DNA of 64,000 bases from Brevundimonas halotolerans (GCF_003730275.1 NZ_QTTA01000016.1:62001-126000), one strand, 5' to 3'. Positions 43,806 through 55,360 are shown, counted from the stretch's first letter. Program-made: numbers and translations. Notes: a model not told the origin generated them from the sequence alone.

Positions 43806-44774
43806 TCAGTCGACCAGGGCTCTGGGCAGTTTGAAGGTCACGGCCTCCCGGACGCCGTCGTCCTCGATCACGGTCGTGTCGAAGCGGGCACCGATGGCGT
43901 CCACCAGATCGGTGATCAGCTTCTCCGGAGCCGACGCGCCCGCGGTGACACCGACCGTCTGAACCGTGTCGAACCAGCGCCAGTCGATGGCCGAGGCATC
44001 ATCGACCAGTCTTGCATCACGCGCCCCTGCGCGCAGCGCCACCTCGACCAGCCGCGCCGAGTTGGATGAATTGGCGGACCCGACAACCAGCACCAGATCG
44101 CTGCCCTTGCCCAGCCGTTTCACGGCCTCCTGACGATTGGTGGTGGCGTAGCAGATGTCTTCCTTGTGCGGATCCGGAAGCTCGGGGAAACGCGCCTTGA
44201 GCACCGACAGGATCTCGGCCGTGTCATCGACCGAGAGCGTCGTCTGGGTGGCATAGGCCAGAGGCTGGTCGCCCGGCCGCTGAAAGGCCTCGGCATCCTC
44301 GACGGTTTCGACCAGTGAAATGGCGCCCGCTGGCAACTGGCCCATGGTGCCGATCACCTCAGGGTGGCCCGCATGTCCTATCAGGATGATGTGGCGCCCC
44401 TCTTCGTGGCGACGCTCACACTCGACATGGACCTTGGAGACCAGCGGACAGGTGGCATCCAGAAAGAACATGTCTCGCGAGCGCGCCGCCTCCGGAACCG
44501 CCCGGGGGACGCCGTGGGCCGAAAACACGACCGGCCGGTCATCCGGGCATTCATCCAGTTCCTTGACGAAGACGGCCCCCAGCGCCTTCAGCCGCTCGAC
44601 GACGTGTCGGTTGTGGACGATCTCATGACGCACGAAGACCGGTGCGCCATACTTCTCAAGGGCGCGCTCGACGATCTGGATCGCCCTGTCCACCCCGGCG
44701 CAGAAGCCGCGCGGCGTGGCCAGACGCACCACGAGCGACCGACGATCAGAGGGAGAAGGGGCTGTCATGTCCAT
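43806..44774 (-). CDS. ispH: 4-hydroxy-3-methylbut-2-enyl diphosphate reductase IspH
   Basis: IspH is the last enzyme of the MEP pathway and makes IPP and DMAPP using a [4Fe-4S] cluster. The 322-aa protein has the three cluster cysteines in '[13 protein letters not shown]', '[11 protein letters not shown]' and '[13 protein letters not shown]', plus '[14 protein letters not shown]' and '[17 protein letters not shown]'. Start at ATG 44774; ATG 44768 is possible. Confidence 0.97.
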   Translation of the reverse strand: MDMTAPSPSDRRSLVVRLATPRGFCAGVDRAIQIVERALEKYGAPVFVRHEIVHNRHVVERLKALGAVFVKELDECPDDRPVVFSAHGVPRAVPEAARSRDMFFLDATCPLVSKVHVECERRHEEGRHIILIGHAGHPEVIGTMGQLPAGAISLVETVEDAEAFQRPGDQPLAYATQTTLSVDDTAEILSVLKARFPELPDPHKEDICYATTNRQEAVKRLGKGSDLVLVVGSANSSNSARLVEVALRAGARDARLVDDASAIDWRWFDTVQTVGVTAGASAPEKLITDLVDAIGARFDTTVIEDDGVREAVTFKLPRALVD

Positions 44775-44913
44775 GCCCCCAAACTAGGCATCCCGGAGGC
44801 TTTGCGCCACCAGCCGTTTGCGGTGCCTCGCTTTAGCCGTTATCAGCGGGATGCTGTTGCCTTCGGATACCGGGCAAATGGCCCAACCAAACCCGGGAAT
44901 TGTAGAGACACAG

Positions 44914-45573
44914 ATGCGTCGCGTTCTTGCCCTTGCCTTCGTCGCCGCCGTTTCGCTGGCTGTCCTGCCAAACGCTGCCCAGGCGCAGAGCCGACCGCAG
45001 GAAGGTGGCCAGAATGCCGACGGCTCGCCGTCCCAGACGCGTCAGCGCGCCCGTACCCTGCCGCTGGGGCGCCAGGCCAATGTCGGCCCCTGCCCGATTG
45101 TGCGCGTGCTGTACGATGCGGCCCGCTATGTCGAACTGGCTGATAACCGGGCACTGGCCGCCAACGTTGGCTACACGGGCGAGATCGAGGGTGTGACCTC
45201 GGACTGTCGCTATCGAGATGACGACCCGATCGTCGTGGACACCAACATGCTCTTTACCCTCGGCAAGGGGCCGAGTGCTGAAGGCGACGGTCGCACCTAC
45301 CGCTATTGGGTCGCGGTCACCAGCCGCGATACCGCCGTGCTGGCCAAGCAGTATTTCGACCTGCCAGTCCAGTTCGACGGCGAAGACCGCACCAGCGTCA
45401 GCGAGTCCCAGACGATCGTCATCCCGCGGGCCAACGCCCAGACGTCGGGCGCCAATTTCGAGATCCTGATCGGGTTCGACGTCACCCCCGAGATGGCCGA
45501 GTTCAACCGCGTCGGCAGCCGATTCTGCGTCGACGCCACCGGCACCAGCCCCGGGACCTGCATCAACCGATGA
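44914..45573 (+). CDS. Secreted protein of unknown function upstream of argS
   Basis: The 219-aa protein has a signal peptide ('[22 protein letters not shown]'), a polar Gln/Arg/Ser linker, then a compact domain with '[22 protein letters not shown]', '[34 protein letters not shown]' and '[26 protein letters not shown]', ending with two cysteines. Beta-rich and probably disulfide-bonded in the periplasm. Similar proteins occur next to argS in Caulobacterales, but no function is known to me. Its TGA overlaps the argS ATG. An upstream ATG at 44878 would bury the signal peptide. Confidence 0.8.
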   Translation: MRRVLALAFVAAVSLAVLPNAAQAQSRPQEGGQNADGSPSQTRQRARTLPLGRQANVGPCPIVRVLYDAARYVELADNRALAANVGYTGEIEGVTSDCRYRDDDPIVVDTNMLFTLGKGPSAEGDGRTYRYWVAVTSRDTAVLAKQYFDLPVQFDGEDRTSVSESQTIVIPRANAQTSGANFEILIGFDVTPEMAEFNRVGSRFCVDATGTSPGTCINR

Positions 45574-47369
45574 CCGATCTGAAATCGCGCCTCGGCGAAG
45601 CAGTCACGGCTGCCTTCGCCGCCGAAGGCGTGGCCTCGGACAAGATTCGGGTCACGGCTTCCGATCGCCCCGACCTCGCGGACTTCCAGTCCAATGCCGC
45701 CATGGCCGTAGCCAAGGCGCACGGCACCAATCCGCGCGATCTGGCTGGCCGGGTCGCCGCGCGCCTTGAGGGGCACGCCGACCTGACCTCGGTGGAGGTC
45801 GCCGGTCCGGGCTTCATCAATCTGGTCGTCTCCCCCGCCTCCCTGGCCTCGCGCGCCGCCGAGATCCTCGGCGACGAGGCCCGTCGCGGCGCGGAGCCGG
45901 TCGAGCAGGCCCGTCGCGTGATCATCGACTATGCGGGACCCAATGTGGCCAAGCCGATGCACGTCGGCCACCTGCGCTCGTCCATCATAGGCGAGAGCCT
46001 GAAGCGCCTGTTCCGCTTCCGGGGCGATCAGGTGTGGGGCGATGCCCACTTTGGCGACTGGGGCTTCCAGATGGGCCTGCTGATCGTCGCCTGTGCGGAC
46101 GAAGGGCTCGGGACGCAGTTCATGGCTACGGAAGGCCCCTTCCCGGCCGACATCCCGGTATCGCTCGAGGATCTTGAGCGTCTGTATCCCGCCGCCGCCG
46201 CCCGCGCCAAGGCGGAGCCGGAGTTCCGTGACCGCGCCCGCAAGGCGACGGCCGAGCTGCAGGGCGGCCATGCCGGCTATCGCGCGCTATGGGCCCATTT
46301 CGTCGCGGTCAGCCGCTCCGCGCTGGAGCGCGAGTTTGGCGCCCTGGGCGTGACCTTCGATCTGTGGAACGGCGAATCGGACGCCGATCCCCTGATGGCC
46401 GGCATGATCGCCGATCTGGAGACCAAGGGCCTGTTGGTCGAGGACGCGGGCGCCCGCGTTGTCCACGTTGCCGGGCCGGGCGAGACCCGCAAGAAGAAGC
46501 TGGACGACGGCTCGGTCGTCGAGGTGCCCAGCCCGCCGCCGCTGCTGGTCGTGTCCTCCGAAGGCTCGGCCATGTATGGCACCACCGATCTGGCGACCAT
46601 CCTCGACCGCCGCCAGCGGATCGATCCCGAGTTGATCCTGTACGTCGTCGACGAACGTCAGGCCGAGCATTTCGAGCAGGTGTTCCGCGCGGCCCGGCTG
46701 GCCGGCTATGCCTCGGATGGCGAGCTGGAGCATCTGGGCTTCGGCACCATGAACGGCCCGGACGGCAAGCCCTTCAAGACCCGCGCCGGCGGCGTCCTGA
46801 AGCTGCACGACCTGATCACCACGGCGACCGACAAGGCGCGCGAGCGGCTCAAGGAAGCCCGTCTGGGCGATGACCTGGCGCCCGAGGCCTTTGACGACAC
46901 GGCCCGCAAGGTGGCGGTGGCCGCGCTCAAATTCGCAGACCTGTCGAACGCCCGGACCACCAGCTACATCTTTGACCTTGATCGCTTCATCAGCTTCGAG
47001 GGCAAGACCGGCCCCTATCTGCTGTACCAGTCGGTGCGCATCAAATCCCTGCTGCGTAAAGCCGGGGACGCGGTGCCGGCGGGCACGGCAATCCGCGTGG
47101 ATGAGCCCGCCGAGCGCGATCTGGTCCTGACACTGGACGCCTTCTCGGGCGCGGTGGCCGACGCCTATGACAAGCGGATGCCGCATCTGGTGGCCGAGCA
47201 TGCCTATCGACTGGCCCAGTCCTTCTCGAAATTCTATGCGGCCTGCCCGATCCTTGGCGCCGAGGACGTCGGTGTTTGCGCCTCGCGACTGGCCCTGTCA
47301 CAGGGGACGCTCGCCCAGCTGGAACTGGCATTGGACCTGCTGGGCATAGCGACACCCGAGCGGATGTAG
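45570..47369 (+). CDS. argS: Arginyl-tRNA synthetase
   Basis: The 599-aa class I synthetase has an N-terminal Add1 tRNA-recognition domain ('[22 protein letters not shown]'), the HIGH motif in '[22 protein letters not shown]' and '[16 protein letters not shown]' (KMSKS-equivalent region). The C-terminal anticodon domain ends with '[11 protein letters not shown]' and '[27 protein letters not shown]'. The start ATG overlaps the previous gene's stop (ATGA), so the two are coupled. The longer frame back to 45306 is in the upstream gene. Confidence 0.97.
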   Translation: MTDLKSRLGEAVTAAFAAEGVASDKIRVTASDRPDLADFQSNAAMAVAKAHGTNPRDLAGRVAARLEGHADLTSVEVAGPGFINLVVSPASLASRAAEILGDEARRGAEPVEQARRVIIDYAGPNVAKPMHVGHLRSSIIGESLKRLFRFRGDQVWGDAHFGDWGFQMGLLIVACADEGLGTQFMATEGPFPADIPVSLEDLERLYPAAAARAKAEPEFRDRARKATAELQGGHAGYRALWAHFVAVSRSALEREFGALGVTFDLWNGESDADPLMAGMIADLETKGLLVEDAGARVVHVAGPGETRKKKLDDGSVVEVPSPPPLLVVSSEGSAMYGTTDLATILDRRQRIDPELILYVVDERQAEHFEQVFRAARLAGYASDGELEHLGFGTMNGPDGKPFKTRAGGVLKLHDLITTATDKARERLKEARLGDDLAPEAFDDTARKVAVAALKFADLSNARTTSYIFDLDRFISFEGKTGPYLLYQSVRIKSLLRKAGDAVPAGTAIRVDEPAERDLVLTLDAFSGAVADAYDKRMPHLVAEHAYRLAQSFSKFYAACPILGAEDVGVCASRLALSQGTLAQLELALDLLGIATPERM

Positions 47370-48410
<1,041 letters not shown>

Positions 48411-48516
48411 AATGGCGATCAGATAACGCCGATAAGTTTGCATTGCGAGCAGGCCATCAAGCTCTACAGTATGCGCATTGGGTCCGGCGATTTTGCCTGC
48501 CCGTGGAGAAGCGCGA

Positions 48517-48975
48517 ATGAAAACCTCCTTGTTGCTCACGACCCTTGCCGGGTTCTGTCTGATGGCCTCTGCCGCCAGCGCCCAGGACCCCTCGGCGGCC
48601 CCGACCTTTGGGCAGGTCAGTCTGTCGGCAGGCTTTACCAATGATCCCTATACCGTCGAGGTCTTCGCGGGTGGCCCCGTCGACGGCGGTGCCCTTCCCG
48701 GGTCCTGCGTGGGCAATATCGGCGACGCGCCTGACTTCCGCCTGAGCTTCAGCGGCAATGGCGCCATGCCGCTGTTCATCCGGACAATCTCCGGCTCTGA
48801 CACGACCCTGATCATCAATGGTCCGGATGGTCAGTGGTACTGCGATGACGACAGCTTTGGCGACGGAGACGCCCAGGTGCGTTTCGGCCGTCCGCAAAGC
48901 GGCGTCTACGACATCTGGGTTGGATCGTTCGACGGCAATCCTGAGACCATCCTGGTCATCACCGAGATCGAATAG
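48517..48975 (+). CDS. Secreted PPC-like beta-sandwich protein
   Basis: The 152-aa protein has a signal peptide ('LLLTTLAGFCLMASAASAQD'). The mature part contains 'FTNDPYTVEVFAGGPVDGGALPGSCVGNIGDAPDFRLSFSG', 'TLIINGPDGQWYCDDDSFGDGDAQVRFGRPQSGVYDIWVGSFDG', resembling bacterial pre-peptidase C-terminal (PPC) beta-sandwich domains that accompany secreted enzymes. Here the domain stands alone. ATG 48517 has a GGAGAA site. Two cysteines may form a disulfide. A hairpin terminator follows. Confidence 0.78.
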   Translation: MKTSLLLTTLAGFCLMASAASAQDPSAAPTFGQVSLSAGFTNDPYTVEVFAGGPVDGGALPGSCVGNIGDAPDFRLSFSGNGAMPLFIRTISGSDTTLIINGPDGQWYCDDDSFGDGDAQVRFGRPQSGVYDIWVGSFDGNPETILVITEIE

Positions 48976-48995
48976 GCGCCGATGCCTGAACTGAC

Positions 48996-49025
48996 ACACC
49001 CTCCGGCAACGACGCCGGAGGGTGT
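48996..49025 (+). terminator. Hairpin terminator between PPC-like gene and glycine riboswitch
   Basis: ACACCCTCCGGC-AACGAC-GCCGGAGGGTGT is a perfect 12-bp inverted repeat 21 bp after the stop; the T tract behind it is weak (TGTAC). Confidence 0.7.
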
Positions 49026-49078
49026 TGTACATCAAGGGCTGCGGCAATCCCGCCCTTTCCCTACTGACGCTTGACTCC

Positions 49079-49300
49079 GGTCGCGGCTGCGCACAGGGAA
49101 GACGGGCTCTCGCGGGAGAGATCGGGGTCATGGTTCTGACCCCGGAGCCGAAGGCGCAACCGCCCCGGAAACGCTCAGGCAAAAGGACCGCGAGGCGCAT
49201 CAGACGCTGGAAAGAGCCAGGCATGGCTCGCCGACGGAGCAAGGCGAATTTGTTCGCTGGAATCTCTCAGGCTTCGAGACAGCGGGGGCTTTACGGGGCG
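49079..49300 (+). promoter_or_regulatory. Tandem glycine riboswitch upstream of gcvT
   Basis: Two consecutive glycine aptamers are recognisable. The first (about 49101-49200) has GGGAGAG, 'GCCGAAGGCGCAACCGCCCC', then GGAAACGCTCAGGCAAAAGG. The second (about 49203-49292) has GCTGGAAAGAGCC, 'GCCGACGGAGCAAGGCGAA' and GGAATCTCTCAGGC. The conserved GCCGAAGG/GCCGACGGAGCAA and CTCAGGCAAAAGGAC cores are exact. Such elements turn on glycine-cleavage genes when glycine is abundant. Confidence 0.96.
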
Positions 49301-49332
49301 GGAAACCGTCTGCGAACGAGAGCCCGACACCG

Positions 49333-50442
49333 ATGACCGAGCTGAAGACCACACCCCTTAATGCGGCGCACCGGGCGCTGGGCGCGCGCATGGTCGGCTT
49401 CGGCGGCTATGACATGCCGGTCCAGTACGAGGGCGTTCTGGCCGAGCACCGCTGGACGCGCGAGCACGCCGGCCTGTTCGACGTTTCACACATGGGCCAG
49501 GCCCGGATTTCGGGCGCCGACGCCATCGGCTGGTTCGAACGGTTCGTCCCGGGCGACTATCAGATCCTGAAGGACGGCAAGCAGAAATACTCCCTGCTGC
49601 TGAACGACGACGGCGGCATCATGGACGACCTGATGGCCGGCAAGCCCGACCACGGCGGCCTCTATGTCGTGGTCAATGCCGGTAACAAGGAAGAAGACTT
49701 CGCCTACCTCCAGGCGCGACTGGAGGGGGACGTGACCCTGACGCGTCTGGAAGACCGGGCGCTGCTGGCCATCCAGGGGCCTGAGGCCGCCGAGGTCATG
49801 GCCGCGCACGAGCCCGTGCTGGCCGAGATGGGCTTCATGGACTCGGCCCGGCTGATGCTGTTCGGCGCGGACTGTTTCATCTCGCGGTCGGGTTACACCG
49901 GCGAGGACGGCTATGAGATTTCGGTGCCGGGTGATCAGGCCGAGCGCATCTGGAACACCCTGCTGGAAGACGCCCGCGTCAAGCCGATCGGTCTGGGCGC
50001 GCGGGACAGTCTGCGCCTTGAGGCCGGCCTGCCGCTGCACGGCCACGACATCGACCCGACGACCAGCCCGGTCGAGGGCGCCCTTACCTTTGCCCTGTCG
50101 AAGTCGCGCAAGGAGCGCGCCGACTTCCCGGGGGCAGACCGCATCCTCAAGGAGCTGGCCGACGGCCCGGCCCGCGTCCGCGTCGGCCTGCACGTCAAGG
50201 AAGGTGCCCCGGCCCGCGAAGGCGCAGAGATCGCCGATGCCGACGGCACGGTGATTGGTACGGTCACCTCGGGCGGCCCCTCCCCGACCCTCGGCCACAA
50301 CATCGCCATGGGCTATGTTCCGCCGCACCTGTCGGCGCTCGGCATGGACCTGAAGGTCATCGTGCGCGGCAAGCCTGCTGCCGCCACCGTCATCGCCATG
50401 CCATTTGTGGCACAACGCTATTATCGCAAACCGAGAGCCTGA
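49333..50442 (+). CDS. gcvT: Glycine cleavage system T protein (aminomethyltransferase)
   Basis: GcvT takes the methylamine group from lipoylated GcvH, releasing ammonia and making methylene-THF. The 369-aa protein has '[37 protein letters not shown]', '[17 protein letters not shown]' and '[21 protein letters not shown]'. It is the first gene of gcvT-gcvH-gcvPA-gcvPB, all on one riboswitch-controlled transcript; gcvH is 11 nt downstream. Confidence 0.97.
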   Translation: MTELKTTPLNAAHRALGARMVGFGGYDMPVQYEGVLAEHRWTREHAGLFDVSHMGQARISGADAIGWFERFVPGDYQILKDGKQKYSLLLNDDGGIMDDLMAGKPDHGGLYVVVNAGNKEEDFAYLQARLEGDVTLTRLEDRALLAIQGPEAAEVMAAHEPVLAEMGFMDSARLMLFGADCFISRSGYTGEDGYEISVPGDQAERIWNTLLEDARVKPIGLGARDSLRLEAGLPLHGHDIDPTTSPVEGALTFALSKSRKERADFPGADRILKELADGPARVRVGLHVKEGAPAREGAEIADADGTVIGTVTSGGPSPTLGHNIAMGYVPPHLSALGMDLKVIVRGKPAAATVIAMPFVAQRYYRKPRA

Positions 50443-50453
50443 GAGATCAGACC

Positions 50454-50819
50454 ATGAAGTTCACCAAGGATCACGAGTGGGTCAAACTGGACGGTGACGT
50501 CGCCACCGTCGGCATTTCCAAGCACGCCGCCGACCAGCTGGGCGACGTCGTGTTCGTCGAAGTGCCCGAGATCGGCAAGACCGTCGGCAAGGGCGACAGC
50601 TTCGCCGTTGTCGAGAGCGTCAAGGCCGCGTCGGACGTTTATGCCCCCGTCTCGGGCGAGGTGGTCGAGGCCAATGACGCCCTGTCCGGCGCCCCCGAAA
50701 CCGTCAATGCCGACGCCGAGGGCGAGGGCTGGTTCGCGAAGATCAAGGTCTCCGATGCCTCGCAGATCGAAGGCCTGATGGACCGCGCCGCCTACGACGC
50801 CTTCCTCGCCACCCTCTGA
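50454..50819 (+). CDS. gcvH: Glycine cleavage system H protein
   Basis: GcvH is the 121-aa lipoylated carrier shuttling intermediates between GcvP, GcvT and dihydrolipoamide dehydrogenase. It starts '[20 protein letters not shown]', and the lipoyl lysine is Lys57 in '[15 protein letters not shown]'. LipB at 33.6 kb makes the octanoyl precursor. A separate L-protein is not in the window. Confidence 0.98.
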   Translation: MKFTKDHEWVKLDGDVATVGISKHAADQLGDVVFVEVPEIGKTVGKGDSFAVVESVKAASDVYAPVSGEVVEANDALSGAPETVNADAEGEGWFAKIKVSDASQIEGLMDRAAYDAFLATL

Positions 50820-50846
50820 CCCCTTCAACGCTGGACCTCCCCACCC

Positions 50847-52193
50847 ATGCGCTACCTTCCCCTGACGCCCGACGACCGTGAGGCCATGTTGGCCGCCATC
50901 GGTGTGAAATCGATCGATGACCTGTTCGTCGATGTGCCGGAAGCTGCCCGACTGGCCGGCCCGGTCGATCTGCCGCGCGTGGCCGGTGAGCTGGAGGTCG
51001 AGCGGGCCCTCGGTGCCATGGCGGCCAGGAACGCCACGGCGGGAACCGTGCCCTTCTTCTGCGGGGCCGGCGCCTACAAGCACCATGTGCCGGCCACCGT
51101 CGATCACGTGATCCAGCGGTCCGAGTTCCTGACCAGCTACACCCCCTACCAGCCGGAAATCGCCCAGGGGACGCTGCAGTATCTGTACGAGTTCCAGACC
51201 CAGGTGGCGAACCTGACCGGCATGGCGGTGGCCAATGCCTCGCTTTACGACGGCTCGACCGCCATGGCCGAGGGCGTGCTGATGGCCACCCGCGTGACCC
51301 GCCGCAACAAGGCGGTCATCTCGGGCGGGGTGCACCCTCACTACGTCAAGGCGACCGAGACCGTGGTGCACGCCGTCGGCGTCGAGACCGAGGCCCTGCC
51401 CGCCGCCGTCGATGCCGAGGCCGACGTGATCGCCCGTATCGGGCCCGACACGGCCTGCGTCGTCGTCCAGACCCCGAACATCTTCGGCACCGCAACGGAC
51501 GTGACGAAAATCGCCGAGGCGGCCCATGCCGCCGGTGCCCTGCTGATCGTCGTGGTGACCGAGGCTGTGTCGATGGGCCTGCTGAAGTCGCCCGGCGAGA
51601 TGGGGGCCGACATTGTCGCCGCCGAGGGCCAGTCGATCGGCAATGCGCTGAACTACGGCGGACCCTACGTCGGGCTGTTCGCCACGCGCGACAAGCTGGT
51701 GCGCCAGATGCCGGGCCGTCTGTGCGGCGAGACGGTCGATGCCGATGGCGAGCGGGGGTTCGTCCTGACCCTGTCGACGCGCGAGCAGCACATCCGCCGC
51801 GACAAGGCGACCTCGAACATCTGCACCAATTCGGGCCTGTGCACCCTGGCCTTCACCATCCACATGAGTCTGCTGGGCGAGACCGGCCTGCGCCGCCTGG
51901 CCCTGCTGAACCATGAGACGGCCGTCGCCACCCGCGATGCACTCAAGACCATTCCGGGCGTCGAGATCCTGACCCCGCGCTTCTTCAACGAGTTTGCGGT
52001 CAAACTGCCCAGGCCTGCCGCCGAAGTGGTCGAGCAACTGGCCAGTCACCACATTCTGGCCGGTGTGCCCTACAGCCGCCTGGCCCCGGAGGCCGGCATG
52101 GACGACGTGCTGCTGGTCGCCGCGACCGAGACCACGACCGAGGCTGACATCAAGTCCCTGGCGAGCGCGCTCGCCAAGGTTCTGGCGAACTGA
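50847..52193 (+). CDS. gcvPA: Glycine dehydrogenase (decarboxylating) subunit 1
   Basis: This is the N-terminal half of the P protein in organisms where GcvP is split. The 448-aa protein begins '[20 protein letters not shown]' and has '[46 protein letters not shown]', the family signature. It forms a heterodimer with GcvPB, which carries the PLP lysine. The spacing of 11 nt to gcvPB fits co-translation. Confidence 0.97.
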   Translation: MRYLPLTPDDREAMLAAIGVKSIDDLFVDVPEAARLAGPVDLPRVAGELEVERALGAMAARNATAGTVPFFCGAGAYKHHVPATVDHVIQRSEFLTSYTPYQPEIAQGTLQYLYEFQTQVANLTGMAVANASLYDGSTAMAEGVLMATRVTRRNKAVISGGVHPHYVKATETVVHAVGVETEALPAAVDAEADVIARIGPDTACVVVQTPNIFGTATDVTKIAEAAHAAGALLIVVVTEAVSMGLLKSPGEMGADIVAAEGQSIGNALNYGGPYVGLFATRDKLVRQMPGRLCGETVDADGERGFVLTLSTREQHIRRDKATSNICTNSGLCTLAFTIHMSLLGETGLRRLALLNHETAVATRDALKTIPGVEILTPRFFNEFAVKLPRPAAEVVEQLASHHILAGVPYSRLAPEAGMDDVLLVAATETTTEADIKSLASALAKVLAN

Positions 52194-52204
52194 GGAGCGG
52201 ACCG

Positions 52205-53788
52205 ATGAGTACCATGAACACCGTTGGCCGTCCGACCACCCCGAACCGGGTCGAGAGCAAGCCCGCCACCCTGACCGGGGGCCGGGGCCTGCTGCAGAAC
52301 GAGGCCCTGATCTTCGAGGGTGACGGCTGGGGCAAGACCGGCGTCGACCTGCCGCAACCTGCGACAGACGGCTCCGATCTTGGCGATCTCGTACGTCGTG
52401 ATCCGATCGGCCTGCCGGGCCTGTCGGAGCCCGAGACCATGCGCCACTATGTGCGCCTGAGCCAAAAGAACCACGCCATCGACCTGGCCATCTATCCGCT
52501 GGGCTCGTGCACGATGAAGCACAACCCGCGCCTGAACGAGAAGATGGCGCGCCTGCCGGGCTTTTCCGACATACACCCGCTGCAGCCGCAGTCGACGGTG
52601 CAGGGCGCGCTGCAGCTGATGGACAGCCTGTCGCACTGGCTGACCACCCTGACCGGCATGCCGGCCGTCGCCCTGTCTCCCAAGGCGGGGGCCCACGGTG
52701 AGCTGTGCGGCCTGATGGCCATCCGCGCCGCCCACCGCGCCGCCGGCAATGGCCTGCGGTCCGACACCCCGCGCAACAAGGTCCTGGTGCCCACCAGCGC
52801 CCACGGCACCAACCCGGCCACCGCCGCCTTTGTCGGCTACACCGTAGTCGAGATCGCCCAGACCGATGACGGTCGTGTCGATCTGGCGGACCTGGAGGCC
52901 AAGCTGGGTGACGACGTGGCTGCCATCATGGTCACCAACCCCAACACCTGCGGCCTGTTCGAGCGCGACATCCTTGAGATCAGCCGCCTGACGCACGAGG
53001 CCGGCGCCTATTTCTACTGCGACGGGGCCAACTTCAACGCCATCGTCGGCCGGGTGCGCCCCGGCGATCTGGGCGTCGACGCCATGCACATCAATCTGCA
53101 CAAGACCTTCTCGACACCGCACGGCGGCGGCGGGCCGGGTGCCGGTCCGGTGGTGCTGTCCGAGGCGCTGGCCCCCTTCGCCCCGGCCCCCTGGGTCGTG
53201 AACACCGGCGACGGCTTCCAACTGGTCGAGCGTGAGGAAGACGAGGCTGAACAGGCCTTCGGCCGGCTGTGCGCCTTCCAGGGCCAGATGGGCATGTATG
53301 TCCGCGCCCTCAGCTATATGATGAGCCACGGCGCCGACGGCCTGCGGCAGGTCGCCGAGGACGCGGTGCTGAACGCCAACTACATCAAGGCCCGCCTGTC
53401 GGATGTCATGTCGGCCGCCTTCCCCGAGGGCCCCTGCATGCACGAGGCCCTGTTCGACGATGAATGGCTGAAGGGCACCGACATCACCACGCTCGACTTT
53501 GCCAAGGCGATGATCGACGAGGGCTTCCACCCGATGACCATGTACTTCCCGCTGGTCGTGCACGGGGCCATGCTGATCGAGCCGACCGAGACGGAGTCCA
53601 AGGCCGAGCTGGATCGCTTCATCCATGCCATGCGCGCCCTGGCCGAGGCCGCCAAGGCCGGCGACGTCGACCGCTTCAAGGGTGCGCCCTTCCACGCCCC
53701 GATGAAACGTCTGGACGAAACGCGGGCCGCCCGTCAGCCGGTCCTGCGCTGGACCGCGCCCGATGGCTCCAACATGGCGGCCGAATAG
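52205..53788 (+). CDS. gcvPB: Glycine dehydrogenase (decarboxylating) subunit 2
   Basis: This is the C-terminal, PLP-bearing half of the split P protein, 527 aa. The Schiff-base lysine is in 'MHINLHKTFSTPHGGGGPGAGP'; other marks are 'YPLGSCTMKHNPRLNEKMARLPGFSDIHPLQP' and 'SAHGTNPATAAFVGYTVVEI'. It decarboxylates glycine and passes the methylamine to GcvH. It is the last gene of the riboswitch operon. Confidence 0.97.
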   Translation: MSTMNTVGRPTTPNRVESKPATLTGGRGLLQNEALIFEGDGWGKTGVDLPQPATDGSDLGDLVRRDPIGLPGLSEPETMRHYVRLSQKNHAIDLAIYPLGSCTMKHNPRLNEKMARLPGFSDIHPLQPQSTVQGALQLMDSLSHWLTTLTGMPAVALSPKAGAHGELCGLMAIRAAHRAAGNGLRSDTPRNKVLVPTSAHGTNPATAAFVGYTVVEIAQTDDGRVDLADLEAKLGDDVAAIMVTNPNTCGLFERDILEISRLTHEAGAYFYCDGANFNAIVGRVRPGDLGVDAMHINLHKTFSTPHGGGGPGAGPVVLSEALAPFAPAPWVVNTGDGFQLVEREEDEAEQAFGRLCAFQGQMGMYVRALSYMMSHGADGLRQVAEDAVLNANYIKARLSDVMSAAFPEGPCMHEALFDDEWLKGTDITTLDFAKAMIDEGFHPMTMYFPLVVHGAMLIEPTETESKAELDRFIHAMRALAEAAKAGDVDRFKGAPFHAPMKRLDETRAARQPVLRWTAPDGSNMAAE

Positions 53789-53805
53789 GCCTTCATACTT
53801 GTCAG

Positions 53806-53832
53806 CCCCCCATGTCAGCACGACATGGGGGG
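53806..53832. repeat. Perfect 11-bp inverted repeat between gcvPB and SDR gene
   Basis: CCCCCCATGTC-AGCAC-GACATGGGGGG lies 17 bp after the gcvPB stop. It includes the first possible ATG (53825) of the SDR gene and ends 1 bp before the second (53834). No T tract follows. It may end the gcv transcript or restrict SDR translation. Confidence 0.75.
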
Positions 53833-54775
53833 TATGACCTCCTTCACGACCGACGACATTCCCGACCTCACCGGCCGCCGCGCCATCGTCACCGGCGCCA
53901 ACAGCGGTACCGGCTTCGAGACAGCGAAAGCACTCGCCTCCAAGGGTGCCGACGTCATTGTCGCGGCCCGCAGTCACGACCGGGCCATCGCGGCCATTGC
54001 GCAAATCCCCGCTGAACACCCGAAGGCCTGCCTACGGTTCGAGGAATTGGATCTGTCGCGGCAGGCCTCGGTCACGGCCTTTGCCGAGCGCCTGCTGGCC
54101 GAGGGGCGGCCCATCGACATTCTGGTCAACAATGCCGGCGTCATGGCCCTGCCCGCTCGCCGGGAGACCGAGGACGGCTTCGAGATGCAGCTGGCCACCA
54201 ACTACCTCGGCCATTTCGCCCTGACCGGGCGGCTGCTGCCCCTGCTGCAGGCCGGAACCGCCCGCGTGGTGCAGGTGTCCAGCATCGCCCACCGGCAGGG
54301 CCGGATCCGCCTCGACGACCTCAACTACACTCAGGGGTACGACGCCTGGCCCGTCTATGCCCAGTCCAAGCTGGCCATGTTGATGTTCGGGCTGGAACTG
54401 GATCGCCGCAGCCAGGCGAACGACTGGGGCCTGACCAGTGTCGTGGCCCACCCCGGCGTCGCCCGCACAGGGCTGATCGCTAATGGTCCGCTGGTCGGCT
54501 CGCGGATCGGGCGGTCGCTGCACCGGTGGGTCGTCAGGCCCCTGATCGAGCCCCTGGCCACCCACAGCCAGGCCGCCGGGGCCCTGCCGATCCTGATGGC
54601 GGCCACGGCGCCCTACATTGCCCCGGGCGCCTATCTCGGGCCAACGAAGATGCGCGAGATCAAGGGACCACCGGGGCCCGCTGTGCCCGCAGAACAGGCT
54701 CTCAACGCCGACATGGCGGCCCAACTGTGGTCAACATCCGAAGCCTTGACGGGCCTCCGCTGGGGCCCTCGCTGA
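53825..54775 (+). CDS. Short-chain dehydrogenase/reductase
   Basis: The 316-aa oxidoreductase has the NAD(P)-binding motif 'VTGANSGTGFETAKAL', 'VNNAGVMALP', the catalytic Ser in 'VVQVSSIAHRQG' and YxxxK in 'YAQSKLAMLMF'. It resembles retinol-dehydrogenase/WW-oxidoreductase-like SDRs that act on lipophilic alcohols. The position after glycine in TGxxxGxG is Thr rather than Ile. The start may be ATG 53834. The substrate is unknown. Confidence 0.88.
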   Translation: MGGMTSFTTDDIPDLTGRRAIVTGANSGTGFETAKALASKGADVIVAARSHDRAIAAIAQIPAEHPKACLRFEELDLSRQASVTAFAERLLAEGRPIDILVNNAGVMALPARRETEDGFEMQLATNYLGHFALTGRLLPLLQAGTARVVQVSSIAHRQGRIRLDDLNYTQGYDAWPVYAQSKLAMLMFGLELDRRSQANDWGLTSVVAHPGVARTGLIANGPLVGSRIGRSLHRWVVRPLIEPLATHSQAAGALPILMAATAPYIAPGAYLGPTKMREIKGPPGPAVPAEQALNADMAAQLWSTSEALTGLRWGPR

Positions 54776-54872
54776 CCCTGCGCACGGGATTGTGAACACA
54801 ACCTCCCCTGATGAGCGTATGATGACCCTGCGTAATCAGAACCCAAAACAAGCGTTGGGAGGCGCATTGGTC

Positions 54873-55346
54873 ATGATGTCACGCGTTTACAAAGGTATGA
54901 TCGCCGGCTTTGTGGCGGCACTTGCTGTTGCAGCACTTGAAGCCGCACAGTTGTGGGCCGGTCCCTGGGTCGCAGGGTTTCCCCGTCTTGTTACGGTGAT
55001 GCTCGGAACGGACTCGATTCCATGGGTCGGCTGGGTCGGACACTTCCTGGTTGGTACCCTGATCCTTGGGCCCCTGTTCGGCATTCTGTGTCCGCGGATG
55101 CCCACTGAAATGCCGGAAACAAAAGGCGTGGTCTTTGCCGTCGGTGCCTTCATCGTGATGGGCCTGACGATCGCGCCGCTGACCGGCATCGGCATGTTCG
55201 GCATGCGCGCCGGCTTCTTCACCGTCGCCTGGCTGGTGCTCACCCACGTCGTGTTTGGTGCGGTGATGGGCAATGTCTATGCCCGTATGGTCGGCAAGGC
55301 CTGGCGGCAGGAACGGGTCCGCGACCACGTACATCTGGCGCACTAG
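54873..55346 (+). CDS. Small integral membrane protein (DUF6789-like)
   Basis: The 157-aa protein has four hydrophobic segments ('GMIAGFVAALAVAALEAAQL', 'WVGHFLVGTLILGPLFGIL', 'GVVFAVGAFIVMGLTIAPL' and 'FFTVAWLVLTHVVFGAVMG'), resembling DUF6789 proteins. I start it at ATG 54873 because of a GGGAGG site 10 nt upstream; the frame opens at 54792. The DNA is less GC-rich near the start than the neighbours. It converges with the atp operon at a strong terminator. Function unknown. Confidence 0.78.
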   Translation: MMSRVYKGMIAGFVAALAVAALEAAQLWAGPWVAGFPRLVTVMLGTDSIPWVGWVGHFLVGTLILGPLFGILCPRMPTEMPETKGVVFAVGAFIVMGLTIAPLTGIGMFGMRAGFFTVAWLVLTHVVFGAVMGNVYARMVGKAWRQERVRDHVHLAH

Positions 55347-55360
55347 CCCGGAATGCGAAA

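Noticed and set aside
52070-54019. 649-aa open frame antisense to gcvPB and the SDR gene
   Set aside because: It is a compositional shadow spanning two unrelated real genes.
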